This document shows positions 52,103 to 62,636 of a DNA stretch of 64,000 bases, piece by piece. The notes under the pieces were generated by a model. It made no database searches, was not told the DNA's origin, and saw nothing but the letters and a program-made list of their open reading frames with translations. Position 1 is the stretch's first letter. Every line of letters begins with the position of its first letter. Both the position numbers and the translations under genes were made by a program. Origin of the DNA: Nitzschia sp. pyKryTriq1 (Eukaryota; Bacillariophyta; Bacillariophyceae; Bacillariales; Bacillariaceae); assembly GCA_956465555.1 (NCBI GenBank), contig OY101126.1, forward strand, positions 724,501 to 788,500, read 5' to 3'.

Positions 52103-55100
52103 CTAGCCTCCCATTTTCCGGGCCCGCAACTCGGCCCGTCGGGCAGCTTGCTGCTTTCGCCGAGCTTCAGCTTGTGCCATTTCTCGGATGGTGGCATTCT
52201 GTTGTTCCGAGGCCTCCAATAAACGACGCATATCTTGTTCCCGGATGGCAGAAGCTTGTAGATTGTTGCTTGTTTGTTCTTCAAACCGAATTGCTTCCTC
52301 TCGTTTCTCTCTTGCTTTTCGTTCCGCTTCTGTTTTTCTCTTGGTTCGCCGCTCTACTTCCTCTGGGTAGTGGTAAGCGGGACAGTTGGTAGGCGTTGCC
52401 GACGCTCGATTATGGCCTTGTTGCCGGCAAGCACCACATGTCATCTTTTTTGTAGAACTGTTGACTGTCCTTGGTGTTGTCCCCACTGCTGCTGATGCTG
52501 GTAAAGAGCCTTGTCCCCCCGCTACGCCAACTACAGGTGCAGACCCACCCGTTGCGATCACCACAACAGGATTTGGAGTATAGCACGCCTCGCAAATATC
52601 GGCTGCCGCGGAATTCTGAAGAGTGCACGAAGCACAACTCCAGTCTGTACCAGCTTGGGATGACGTACAAGTAGAGGCAGATGGTGCACTCTGGGTTGGT
52701 CTTGTGGTGTCACACATCTCACAAGAGTGCGAAGCGACACTGTTTTCTAGTGTGCACATACTGCACTTCCAAACTCCAGGACTCGACATTTTCGCAGCAT
52801 CACCACTGGTGCGAGCATTGGTGGTTCTCGCCCCACCACCAAAGCGACGAAGTCTGGCTTCTCGTATGGCTGCTGACGTTGGTTTGATGTCAGATGTTGC
52901 GCTGGATGATGTACTTGGTTGTCTGGGAGGTCGCTCCTGGCCTCGCCGACTAAGCCCATCATTCTTCCTACCGGTATGGTCTTTGGGGAGCCCAATACCC
53001 TGGAAATTGCACTGAGGACAATTTCTTTTACCCGAACTTTGGACCCAAGTGGTAATGCAGTCACGATGAAACGAGTGCTGGCAAGGGGTGATCATTCTGT
53101 TCTTCGCCATGATTGCCCCTCTACAGATCATACAGTTGGACGTTGTACTACGAGTGGGTTCCTCAAAATTGAGCGCACGTCGAGCCGGCGGGGGGCTTGC
53201 GACTCGGGGGCTTCCACTTTGTCCGGACAGATTCCAGTTCTGGCGTGGTTCTTGTTGCCAGGCGTCACGGATGGAGCACATCTCTGCATTCGTTCGTGTA
53301 ATGAGTAGCCTGGCGCGAATCTTGATCTGAACGAATAGGCACCAAAAGAGAAATAATTCTCTTGGTACCACGGGTGATGTCTCGTTTCCAAACAGACCAA
53401 TTGCGCCAAGTTTGGCGGTTGTGAACGCCTCAAAATCCTCTACGCCATTCGTGGGAACGGCATGAAAAATAGCTTTCCAAACTTTATTGACATCCTCAAA
53501 GAATTCTTTGTCGAATTCATGCAAGCCGGTGAGTAAAATCAACGGCAGACTCGTAGGGCCAGGCGTTGACCCCGGGGCTGTCGTTCGTTTGCGTTTTCTT
53601 CTTGATGATCCACAACGCAATGCGGGAATTCCCTTCGTTACAACTACGTCACTGTCATTCTTTGCCAGAGCGACCACTACTTCAACTTCGCTGTCGCTGT
53701 CAGCGCTTAAATTAATACAGGGACTTTCGCCTTTTTGTGGATGCAAATCTGACTTGGTCTTCTTCTTCTGCTGCCAGTCGTCGTCATCGTCGAGGATTTC
53801 AATTGGCTCTTGCGACACCTTTGAAATCACAGCACCGTCTTCGCTCTGACTATCATCACTTGATACGTCAAGTACTGCACCTCCGAATGCTTGACGAATA
53901 GTTCCAGCACGATTCTGACTTTCTTCGCCGTCGCCGTCCACAACCACAACTTCTCTCGAACAACTCACAACGGCTACTGCATCCACTTTCCGTCCAACGC
54001 CCGATAAAAAGTCCAGGACCTTTCCTTCCTGCATACTTTGGGCGTAGGCTTCTGCTTTCACTACCGTCACATTGCCTCTTGCAATAGGGCGAGAAGCACG
54101 TAGTGGGGTGCCGTCGACAGAAGCGGAGGATCCAGCGTTCGCGCAGAATTGTAAGTATGTTTGAGCGGCTCCACCTGCATCATGGCCACCATCTGCAGAC
54201 AGGATCTGTCGGATTATCAAGAGCGAATCTATTGTCTCATTGTATCCTCGAGTGAAATGGATTGCGCAGTCATGCTCCACCTGCAGTTTTTTCAAGACGA
54301 GCTCAAGACTTTTGTGTACCAAGTTTGGGCCATGCCTCTCGGCTATTTCCCGACAATACTTGCATCTACTCTCATCACTGCATTTGTTTTCATGGTCCCG
54401 GTCAAGGCATCGCGCACCCTCAATGATAAACATGATTTTAGAGCATCCGCTACGCTTCATCCGACACAACTGGCAGCTTCCCGCACATTGTCCATTACCG
54501 TCCAAGCGCACACAATCCAAACGCCGCTGCCCTTTTCCAGTGACTGAATCAGCCAAATCGCTCCACGACTTTCTCTCAACAATCAATGGGAGGACGGTTT
54601 CTTGGCCCTGACCATCTATCGCGGCAAATAAGTAGTCCCCAGCCGGCAATTCACGATAATCGGTACTGATTGCCTTATCGTCACATCGCTCGACCAATCG
54701 TTTTGCGTAAGTGGCGTCTTCTCGTTTATCAATCAACAACCTAACATTTTTGGTAGTGGTCCCAACCAGGGCACGCTGTCGCTCATTCCTCATGGTGGGT
54801 GTGTGAAGCATACTATCCAGCGCTCGTTCAAATTGCAAACAACACCGTCCCATTGCTTCTCCTTGAGGTAATAGACTAAATTTTGCCTCCTCAAGTCCTG
54901 GAATAAGTTCTTTGCGTACCAGTCCCTTGTCTACTAGACTCTCCACACACGAAAATGCATTCCTACCTCGCGCTTGATGGTCGTACAAGTTGGATCTGCA
55001 TCGTTCCTGGGCCAACTTCTTGAGGCGACTTTCAGAGAGACTGTACTCGCGTGTTGCAGGATTTCCTTGCGAGACCTCGTACAGAGTCGCAAGAATGGCG

Positions 55101-56140
55101 TACGGGCCAGAACTATACTCGGGGACATACGGGAGACGATTTTGCTCACGAGCAACCTTGCGTGCCCGTTGGTCTGTCAACGGGACCCTTTCATGATTTC
55201 GTTGCAACATAGGATGATTCGCCCGAAAGCAAGCACTGCAGCACACATGCTGGTAGAACGGACAGTTCTGATCTAGGCACATGGAGTCTGCAGGTGTCTC
55301 ACAGGCGGAACATGCCACGGCAGCGTTGCGAGAGGGGGAAGGCTCGAGCAAAAGTTTCCGCCGAGGTCTTCTGGCTTGAGGTGCGGTCCCTACTGGTGTC
55401 CCTTGCCTGTTTGAACTACGTGGAGTGGATTGAATATTGTGTCGAGCAAAATCAGCTTTTACAAATTCTTCCAAAGAATCCTGATTTGGGCCGATTTGCG
55501 ATTTGATAGCTTCAAGTTTGTCAAGCTTGACAGAAAGCAGCTCCCAGCAGATAGTCGGCAATCCATTCCTATTGCGTGCAGATGACTTCACAATATGTGC
55601 CATGGAATTATATGACCGTGTTCCTTCGGTGGAGAAAATTGTATCCATAAAGTCACACAAAGCTTGCAAGTCGTGGCATGGTGGAACTTGTGTATCTTGG
55701 AAGCGGTCGTTTCGCTGGATGACCTTTTTGAAAAAAGCCAAGGTAATCTTCCGCGTCTTGATTGATTGTGCCGACCATCGCTCTGGCCAGGGATCAAGTG
55801 TCGCTCCGTCGAGAAGAGGCCGAATATTTTCTTCTGTTCGTTCGTCTTCCGGAAGTCTGTCGACGGCGTCCAAATCTCGCAACACCGCTGAGAGTACAGC
55901 CGAAAACTTGGGACAGGCACAGCTCTCCAGAATATCACCATCCTGGATATTGTGCGAAGCAATCGACGAATTGAGGGGCAGCTCTCTTCCATTAGAATAG
56001 AAGTGAGTTCCTTTCTTCTCCAGCTTCAGCTGGGACACTATGTCTTCTACACGCTGCGACGTATCCACGCTGATCTTGCGGATTTTGTTCGGAGCATTGT
56101 AGGCTGTTGTGGGTCGAACAGTCAGGTTTAGAAGAACCAT
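52103..56140 (-). CDS. MUS81/ERCC4-type nuclease fused to ubiquitin-like, B-box-like, RING and RanBP2 zinc-finger regions
   Basis: One uninterrupted frame of 1345 residues. A ubiquitin-like N-terminus (1-75; FYSNGRELPLNSSI, NIQDGDILES) is followed by a B-box-like Cys/His cluster (about 272-310; CSACETPADSMC). A MUS81-type winged helix (about 338-445) contains YVPEYSSGPYAILATLYE. The ERCC4 nuclease (about 463-670) has LLIDKRE, LPAGDYLFA and VERKS (about 519-523). Inside the nuclease, Cys-rich inserts (CAGSCQLCRMKRSGC, CSDESRCKYC) may bind zinc. After a disordered acidic region come a RING-H2 finger (about 1000-1046; CMICRGAI, CQHSFHRDC), two RanBP2-type fingers (about 1123 and 1163; WKCSMCTLENS, WSCASCTLQNS), a CCHC-like knuckle (about 1232) and a coiled-coil end. 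The helix-hairpin-helix of MUS81 is not seen. It probably cleaves branched DNA and ubiquitylates repair partners, which is inference. Confidence 0.8.
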   Translation of the reverse strand: MVLLNLTVRPTTAYNAPNKIRKISVDTSQRVEDIVSQLKLEKKGTHFYSNGRELPLNSSIASHNIQDGDILESCACPKFSAVLSAVLRDLDAVDRLPEDERTEENIRPLLDGATLDPWPERWSAQSIKTRKITLAFFKKVIQRNDRFQDTQVPPCHDLQALCDFMDTIFSTEGTRSYNSMAHIVKSSARNRNGLPTICWELLSVKLDKLEAIKSQIGPNQDSLEEFVKADFARHNIQSTPRSSNRQGTPVGTAPQARRPRRKLLLEPSPSRNAAVACSACETPADSMCLDQNCPFYQHVCCSACFRANHPMLQRNHERVPLTDQRARKVAREQNRLPYVPEYSSGPYAILATLYEVSQGNPATREYSLSESRLKKLAQERCRSNLYDHQARGRNAFSCVESLVDKGLVRKELIPGLEEAKFSLLPQGEAMGRCCLQFERALDSMLHTPTMRNERQRALVGTTTKNVRLLIDKREDATYAKRLVERCDDKAISTDYRELPAGDYLFAAIDGQGQETVLPLIVERKSWSDLADSVTGKGQRRLDCVRLDGNGQCAGSCQLCRMKRSGCSKIMFIIEGARCLDRDHENKCSDESRCKYCREIAERHGPNLVHKSLELVLKKLQVEHDCAIHFTRGYNETIDSLLIIRQILSADGGHDAGGAAQTYLQFCANAGSSASVDGTPLRASRPIARGNVTVVKAEAYAQSMQEGKVLDFLSGVGRKVDAVAVVSCSREVVVVDGDGEESQNRAGTIRQAFGGAVLDVSSDDSQSEDGAVISKVSQEPIEILDDDDDWQQKKKTKSDLHPQKGESPCINLSADSDSEVEVVVALAKNDSDVVVTKGIPALRCGSSRRKRKRTTAPGSTPGPTSLPLILLTGLHEFDKEFFEDVNKVWKAIFHAVPTNGVEDFEAFTTAKLGAIGLFGNETSPVVPRELFLFWCLFVQIKIRARLLITRTNAEMCSIRDAWQQEPRQNWNLSGQSGSPRVASPPPARRALNFEEPTRSTTSNCMICRGAIMAKNRMITPCQHSFHRDCITTWVQSSGKRNCPQCNFQGIGLPKDHTGRKNDGLSRRGQERPPRQPSTSSSATSDIKPTSAAIREARLRRFGGGARTTNARTSGDAAKMSSPGVWKCSMCTLENSVASHSCEMCDTTRPTQSAPSASTCTSSQAGTDWSCASCTLQNSAAADICEACYTPNPVVVIATGGSAPVVGVAGGQGSLPASAAVGTTPRTVNSSTKKMTCGACRQQGHNRASATPTNCPAYHYPEEVERRTKRKTEAERKAREKREEAIRFEEQTSNNLQASAIREQDMRRLLEASEQQNATIREMAQAEARRKQQAARRAELRARKMGG

Positions 56141-57251
56141 GGCCTCGTTTCCCCGGCTCTTTAGGGCATACGACTATATACAAATGGTCAATTGAAAAGG
56201 AGTAGTCTAGGAGGATTTTTAGTGGCAGAGATGTTGAATGATGAAGACAAGCAAGTTCAATACTCGTAGAAGTCTCTCTCAAATTTTGTTTTGAAATCAA
56301 CAATCGAAATGATCGATGCTCGATGCTCGATCGAGACAGCAAACCCGGGAAAAGAACTCGGGACTCGCTCGTTGGACGTGAAACTGGGCGGGCGTGCGAG
56401 CGACTGGCTTGCTTTTACGGTACCGGTACATTACCCCGTAAATACAACCTACACGTGTCACAAGACTCAAATGGCCGTGATTCAAGAGAAGCGACATGAG
56501 AGGCTGCGACAAGGAACCGAACCCCTTTAGCTATGAAATGACTTCTCAAGTGAATTATCAGGAGCAATCGGTTTGTGAAAGATGCGTACGAATGACACCA
56601 ACATCACGATGGAAGAGAAGGAGAGGGCCACAACGAGAATGGCCCAAAAGATATTCTATCGTTGTTGAATTCTACAGACTATGTTGATCAGGAAGGCGCT
56701 ATGACAATGATCCGTACTCAAGTGCCGAGCGGTGGCCCCCCGTCTCCACGGACAAGAAGTAGGGCTTAATTATGTGTTAACGACAGCCCATCTCTTTTGT
56801 CAATTGTGTGTTACGGTAGTCTCGGACTCTTCATGGATGTGGGCAGTTGCTGCTGCTCAGCTAGGAGTTGACCTCATCGGTCGTCTCTCTTCGGTACCAG
56901 TATATAGTGTGTCGGTTCAAATTGTGTTCGTTCGACTTCTTGTCTGTCCTTCGTGCGTTGGGGGTGTCCAGTACAGTAATTTGAATTGCGCGCGGCCCAC
57001 GTGGGCCGTGGGCCGCGGGGGGCGTGCGCCCCCGACGAGGCAATACGTACCGGTACTAAAGTGAGTAGAGGGAGGATAGGGGGTGGCCGCCCCGCACTAC
57101 ATGAGCACCAAGGATGGGGAATGGGGATGGGTGTAACATACATTACGTTATTACGTTACGGCATGCCCCATCTTGAACCTTCAAAAGGGAGAACAATTGT
57201 AATCCCAACCGCCAGCTGCAACCCTACTAGCTACTAGACTGACGCAAAAAA
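56141..57251. other. Intergenic with GC-rich palindromes
   Basis: Between two divergent starts. It holds GTAC/CCGG words near 56418, 56895 and 57048 and the GC palindrome cluster listed separately. No gene seen. Confidence 0.5.
56993..57033. repeat. GC-rich palindrome pair with G-box core
   Basis: CGGCCCACGTGGGCCG (56993-57008) is a perfect 16-bp palindrome with a CACGTG core. GGGGGCG-TG-CGCCCCC (57018-57033) is a second inverted repeat immediately downstream. CACGTG is a known bHLH/bZIP site; whether it acts here is unknown. Confidence 0.8.
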
Positions 57252-58238
57252 ATGTTCCGAAAGGTCTCGAAAAAGCGAAAACCCAGCTCCAACAAATCGA
57301 GAATACGAAGTGATGATGACGATGACGAGGCGGACTATGCGGAGACTACCTCGATCCATCACCGTATCCAACAAACCCAGAAAAAACACAAGCTACTGGC
57401 ATCTTTACCGATTGCGACGGGAGAAGGAGCTGACAAGCCTGGTAAGAAAAGCCGATTTTTCCAGTCATCATCAGCGGGGGAGTCGTCGTCGTCGTCGTTG
57501 GCAGTCGGTGACGCGCAACAAGACATGTCCGTGCTAGCCCAAAAACACCAACAAGCCATGGAAGAATTCATCAAAGCAAAAATGGACCCATCTACGAATC
57601 AAGAAGAGGCGAAGAAATCATCCAAGACAACAACAAGTACATCGTCGATCGACCCAGAAACGGCCCTGTACCAAGAACTGGCGGCTTCCACAGTCCCATC
57701 GCAAATTTTGAATCCATCCGCAGACGATGACAAGGATGCCAAGGGCGCCATGTTAGTAGGAGGAACAGGGATCGCCGAAGTCATTTTACCCAAGGCGGTA
57801 GAGTTCAACAATAGCAAGAAAAACTCTGCTGGCATCCGGTATTCTCGTAACCCTCAGCTTTCGTCAGCGGTGGGAGGAGGTGCTTCCTCTTCCAAAACCG
57901 ATTCGAACCTTTTGCCTGCTGGATTTCGTAGTATGGTCCCATCCAACAAAGACCAACCCGAGGACCCTACGCCAGATGCGACTTATAAGCACAGTGCCTC
58001 TGCAACTAATGAGCCAACGCCCTCGACCAAAAATAAAGCAGAGGTGGACGAAAGCCGTCCTGGATTTGCAGCGCGATACTCATCTCGCAAGGGCGGGAAT
58101 GCAACTTCGGGTGCGGCAGCTACCGGTACAGCAACAACAACAACTACAACTAGAAAGCCGCGTGGTAAACAGTATCAGCGGGACCAAGAGGTTTTTTCCA
58201 AGTTCGTCAAGCGGCAGCGAGCAAGTGGGAAACGATAA
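57252..58238 (+). CDS. Tls1/Hep59 (C9orf78)-like splicing factor
   Basis: Single exon, 328 residues. It follows the sparse conserved points of the Hep59 family in order: a basic head MFRKVSKKRK followed by an acidic run; a short helix AMEEFIKAKM; LYQELAAS; a GIAEVILP segment corresponding to the family GIPEVDLG; and a basic end RDQEVFSKFVKRQR. Between these lie Ser-, Asn- and Thr-rich low-complexity stretches. Family members (fission yeast Tls1, human C9orf78) bind the Brr2 region of the spliceosome and affect splice-site choice. Identity is low, so the call rests on motif order. It contains the only clear GTACCGGTAC-type word noted inside a coding region (near 58120). Confidence 0.5.
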   Translation: MFRKVSKKRKPSSNKSRIRSDDDDDEADYAETTSIHHRIQQTQKKHKLLASLPIATGEGADKPGKKSRFFQSSSAGESSSSSLAVGDAQQDMSVLAQKHQQAMEEFIKAKMDPSTNQEEAKKSSKTTTSTSSIDPETALYQELAASTVPSQILNPSADDDKDAKGAMLVGGTGIAEVILPKAVEFNNSKKNSAGIRYSRNPQLSSAVGGGASSSKTDSNLLPAGFRSMVPSNKDQPEDPTPDATYKHSASATNEPTPSTKNKAEVDESRPGFAARYSSRKGGNATSGAAATGTATTTTTTRKPRGKQYQRDQEVFSKFVKRQRASGKR

Positions 58239-58991
58239 GAACAACGTAGGTCACAGTTCAGTACTACCGCAACTCTATGCTTGTGGGTGGCGACGTACAC
58301 GAACAGCAGCTAGAACTACGAATAGAGATAGTTATGCCATTGATAATCCGGCACACCATTTTGGCTTTCTGCCATTGTGATGTAGCTTCTGTCAAAAGCA
58401 GGATGTTATTAGTTTTGTTTTGTGTTTTGAACAAGCAGGTGGGCAACTGCAATATCTGCACTCTGCACCTTGTCTGCACTCGTAGTAGTCGAGGAGTTTG
58501 ACCCGCAGGACTCGAGTCAAAAATTTCACGTAGGTGAGGAACTTTCCTTTGGTCGAGTGTCACGTGTCACTCGTGTAAAGGAATCCATTCTTGGTTTCAA
58601 AACCATAGTAATTTGGCGGTCAAATCCTCATTGCATCGACTTGTTGTAATAAATTCAACTTCCATTAACGTCTTTTTCAGATTTATATAGCCCCTCCTGT
58701 CTTTTGAACGGAAACTGGAAAGTTTTTACGAGTATGCACATACACCAAATTCCAAAATCGAAACACGAATTTGTCAAGAATCATCCAGGAAGACATCGCA
58801 CTACCAGGGACCGGTACCAGTACAAGTACCGGTACCTAGGCACTGGCTCTGTATTTGCCTCCACCTTTGCTGCATCGAGAGGGCCCATCCAACACAAACC
58901 AAATGCCCGTCCGGCAACGATCTCAGTATTTCTTCCAAAATCGAAAAGGTGTACACATCTTGTGTCTCTGCCATTCTACTTCGATCCAGAA
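58239..58991. other. Intergenic
   Basis: A GTAC/CCGG cluster lies at 58806-58835. An open frame upstream of the next ATG runs through it and is taken as leader. Confidence 0.5.
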
Positions 58992-60900
58992 ATGAACTTT
59001 AGCGGATACCTCCGAGAGGAGGAGGAGTACCCAGTCAGTGGAACCGATTGGGGAATTTCGGCATGTATCGATAACGCATGTCTAGGTGGCGGTGAGCCAG
59101 TCGTGCTTGATTTCCCAGCAGGAGATGCAGGGCGAAGCAATAGCAGAAGAATCGACATGGCTGCTGTCATCAATGAACATGCTGCTCCATTCTATGAGTT
59201 TGAGTGCGTGAAGGAGGGAAAGGATATCGAAGCGACCGATGGAGACAATGGCACGCTGATGACCCGAGAGGAGTGGTCTGCGAATGGCAGTTATGATTTG
59301 AAATCAGAAGAATCATCAACAGAAGAGCGAGCATTTCTTTTTTGGCCGTGTGTCTGCTCGCCATGTAAGAGCCGGATATTATTTGTTGCATTCGCGCTTT
59401 TCGCCTTGTTCATCACGGGTCTCGGCGTTGGCTTGGCATTGCGAGATAAGCCTTCCAATCATAGTTCTGTCTCAGCTAGTATCGGGGCAAGTGGCCCACA
59501 GGACTCTTCAGGGTCGAGTTCTGTTCCAGACCCAGCTTCACAGACTCCCGGAGGCTCTTCAGAAACACCAGAATCAACACTTGAACCCACATCTTTTGAC
59601 TTTGAATGGGATGATTATGTCATAGATTGGGAGGAAGAGGAACAGAACTGGGATACTACTGGAGATACGGTAGAAACGGAATCATCCAACAACAGTCCTT
59701 TTCTCGTGGGCGCATATTATTACCCTTGGTAAGTCCAACACGTTCAAGTGACTTTTCGGATAAGTTTCCTTCTGGATGGTGGACTCACACACGCCTATCT
59801 GTTTTTGTTCCTTTGCTGGATTGCTGCAGGCACGGTAAGAAGCCTCGAATCACACCTCATATTTTCAGCCAGGAATTGCGACTCATCATTTCTTTTTCTT
59901 TTTTTGACTGCTAGGGAGTAACTTTCACAATGGTGACGGATATGTTCGACGAGATCTAGTACCCCAGCAAGGACCGACCCTGGGTGAGTACGACGACACG
60001 AGGCCAGAAACAATCTCCCAGCATTTACGGTGGAGCCGGCAGGCGAATATTGGACTTTGGATCGCTAGCTGGTGGGGTCCAAATCGGCTAGAGGACTCTA
60101 CCACGAAAGACGTTATAATGCAGCATGAGGAGTTGGGTGACATGAAGATTGCCTTGCACTACGAAACATCCAACCGGATCCGTGGAGGACTGACAGGAAT
60201 AAGCAGTGATATGGAATATATGTGCGAGAACTACTTCGACCATCCAAACTACTACAAAATAAACGGTCGTCCAGTCATTTTTGTCTATGTGACTCGAAAG
60301 CTGGATGCGGACGGCAGTCTGGCACCGAGCATCTTGACAATGAGAACGTCGGCTAGCAAGTGTGGCCATGATGTCTATCTAGTTGGCGACCACGTTTTCG
60401 AAAGTGCACCAGATGTCGCGGAAGTATTCGTTCCCTTTTGGTATTTTGATGCAGTCACCAACTATGATGTGTACGGGTCGATGGGCCGACCATCACCGTT
60501 CGCAACCCCAAATGTCGTAGAGACCTACTACGCGCAACAGGAACAATGGCGGACAAGTGCCCTATCCAATGGCTGCCGCTACATTCCTTCGGTGAGCCCA
60601 GGTTATAACGACCGAGGCGTTCGCCCCGAAGCAAATCATCCTCCGCTTTCGAGGAGGCTGACAGAAAACTCCGCACCTGGAAGTCTGTTTTCATATCAGT
60701 TGAGCAAGGCCAAAAACTTGGTCGACCCTCAGGTTGATAATTTGCTGGTTGTCAATTCGTTTAACGAATGGCACGAGGATACACAAATTGAGCCAGCCGC
60801 TGGAGAACTGACGAACTTACCTCTGAACCTAACAGAGGGTGTCTACTATGAAGGTTACGGGGAACTCTACCTCGACTTGCTGCGAGAGGCTACATTATAA
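58992..60900 (+). CDS. Membrane-anchored GH99-like glycosidase with a 5-nt micro-exon
   Basis: Exons are 58992-59728, 59830-59834 (GCACG) and 59915-60900, with introns of 101 and 80 bp; 575 residues. The start at 58992 is preferred because the longer frame passes through intergenic repeats. A type II layout: cytosolic head, anchor (128-150), Ser/Pro stalk, then a catalytic domain from about 238 starting GAYYYPWHGSNFHNGDGY. The family block NSFNEWHEDTQIEP contains E532 and E535, the pair that is catalytic in GH99 endo-alpha-mannosidases. Without the 5-nt exon the frame stops within three codons, and the conserved YYPW-H/Y-G motif is lost. It probably trims mannose-type glycans in the Golgi or outside the cell; the related WbsX/GH71-like families are alternatives. 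Confidence 0.8.
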
Positions 60901-61970
60901 TGAGCTACTCTGGAAACTATTTTACCGTCAAAGACATACAAAGCAAGCATTGACGAACTCTACCATCTCATGGTAACATTTCTCAGTACCGCTTCTAGCT
61001 GATCGAACCAGTTTCAGGTCTGTCTTGATACAAGCTTGTATTTGCTTTGTCGGTCTACCAGCCGGTGTTTACTACTCCTATTACCGGAGCGGTAAGCGGT
61101 ACAGGTAAGAGTAGTACATAAAATTGGTGTGGTGAGACAACGCAACCTGGGCCGTGCGTGTGTATTCGTACGTGCAGTAGTCTAGTAGCGCTAGATATAG
61201 TGTACCTGCAGGGCTCGTTTTTACCAGTACGAAATACTGCTAGCTCACTAGAGAGAGAGGCTCGGTGGAGGGGGGGGGGGAGAGAGAGAGATAGCATGAC
61301 CAGGGCGTACTCCTGAGCAAGACGATCAAACCGAGCGGAGGAGGGAGGAGCTGATGGGCGGGAGCCGTCAAAAAATACCAGGTAACGAAGTCTGGTGCGG
61401 CTGTTGGGCATGCCGTGAGTGCGCGGGCCGCCTGATGCATGCGTCACCAAAAATGTCGCCCGCCGGCTCTTATATGGAGAATTCCAGAACAGTTCTCTGA
61501 ACTCGCATCAATTAGGGAAACGAGATAGGTGATAGAACATCAAAGATGACCGACTTTTGTCAGGAGCATATGTAACCTTAGTGAAAGGCATATGTATTTT
61601 GGATCAAGAGAATTTCTTATACAAAAGAAGTTGTCTACGAGTAAGTAATCCCTACCGGTACCGGTACCCGCCCATCATCGAACTTCTTGTAGTCTATCTA
61701 CGAATACCCACGCACACATCATTATTATTATTTCGTCCCCTCGTAATCTTTGTACGTAGATTGCACGCAACCGTGGCCTCCTACTGAGGGGCTACGTGCA
61801 CAAAAGCTCTTCACTGAAGGAACAAAAACCGAAACATAATTCAGTGCCGGTAGCACCCGGCACCCGGCACCCGGCACACCGACCGCAGTCACCATTCTTC
61901 TCACAGAGACACTCCCAAACATTGCAGTTGCAGAAACAACAAACATCGATCCACACAAGCCCTCAAGATC
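60901..61970. other. Intergenic
   Basis: Contains a poly-G run next to GA repeats (61267-61292), GTAC/CCGG words (61060-61110, 61650-61672) and three CACCCGG units (61855-61880). No gene seen. Confidence 0.5.
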
Positions 61971-62636
61971 ATGAAACCCACAGAAGACTCGAACTTGGCC
62001 ATGTCCTCAATGAAGGATCGGAACAGAAAGCGTAGCCTAACTGTGGGGAGAAATTCCTGGGACGGCAGCGCTGACTACCACCCGCCGAAGCGTGTGAAGT
62101 TTGAGACTTGCGGGCCACACACCGAAGATGTCAAGACGTACGAGAGGTATATTGAAGTCTTTCGCTCTCAGCTTGATAAACCAGCCATGTGGTGGTCTAA
62201 AGCGGAGCGTGAGGACATCACAGAGGAGTGTCATGATGAGATTGAAGCCTTTCGTCGTGACAACGTTGACCAAGTTCGGCACTTCATTCGAGTGTTCGAC
62301 CACTGTCAACTAGCACCTTCCGAAGCCTCAAGCGATTACCTTGAGAAGGCCACCATCAGCCTCCCTGCGAGTATCAGAGGGCTCGAATGGGGATGGGCGC
62401 CGAGCACCATTTCACATCGCCGGACTCACATAAGAGAAGTCCTCGCCGTTCAAGATCAAATCAGGACTCTCACGCCAGAAATGCGTGATAGAGTCCTCTC
62501 TTCACGCTCTCTGCGCTCGAGCCGCCCTGGTCGAGTCTTGGCCCGTATCTTGGGAGAAGGTGACGAGAGACAGTGCAAGACTGTCAATTCGACACGTGGA
62601 CATCGAAAACAGTGCAGAATGATGCCGAGTTGGTAG
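61971..62636 (+). CDS. Unknown protein, paralog of the gene at the right edge
   Basis: Single exon, 221 residues; I do not recognise a family. A basic head with PKRVKFETCG, a possible nuclear signal, is followed by a helical core: TYERYIEVFRSQLDKPAMWW, then HDEIEAFRRDNVDQVRHFIRVF and WGWAPSTISHRRTHIREVLAVQ. The last 35 residues are Arg/Ser-rich with four Cys/His residues. The head and core opening recur in the partial gene at 63825. No signal peptide or membrane span is visible. A lineage-specific nuclear family is a guess. Confidence 0.6.
   Translation: MKPTEDSNLAMSSMKDRNRKRSLTVGRNSWDGSADYHPPKRVKFETCGPHTEDVKTYERYIEVFRSQLDKPAMWWSKAEREDITEECHDEIEAFRRDNVDQVRHFIRVFDHCQLAPSEASSDYLEKATISLPASIRGLEWGWAPSTISHRRTHIREVLAVQDQIRTLTPEMRDRVLSSRSLRSSRPGRVLARILGEGDERQCKTVNSTRGHRKQCRMMPSW

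Noticed and set aside
58704-58991. N-terminal extension of the GH99-like frame
   Set aside because: It starts at a TTG and crosses an intergenic repeat cluster; the ATG at 58992 is the first sensible start.
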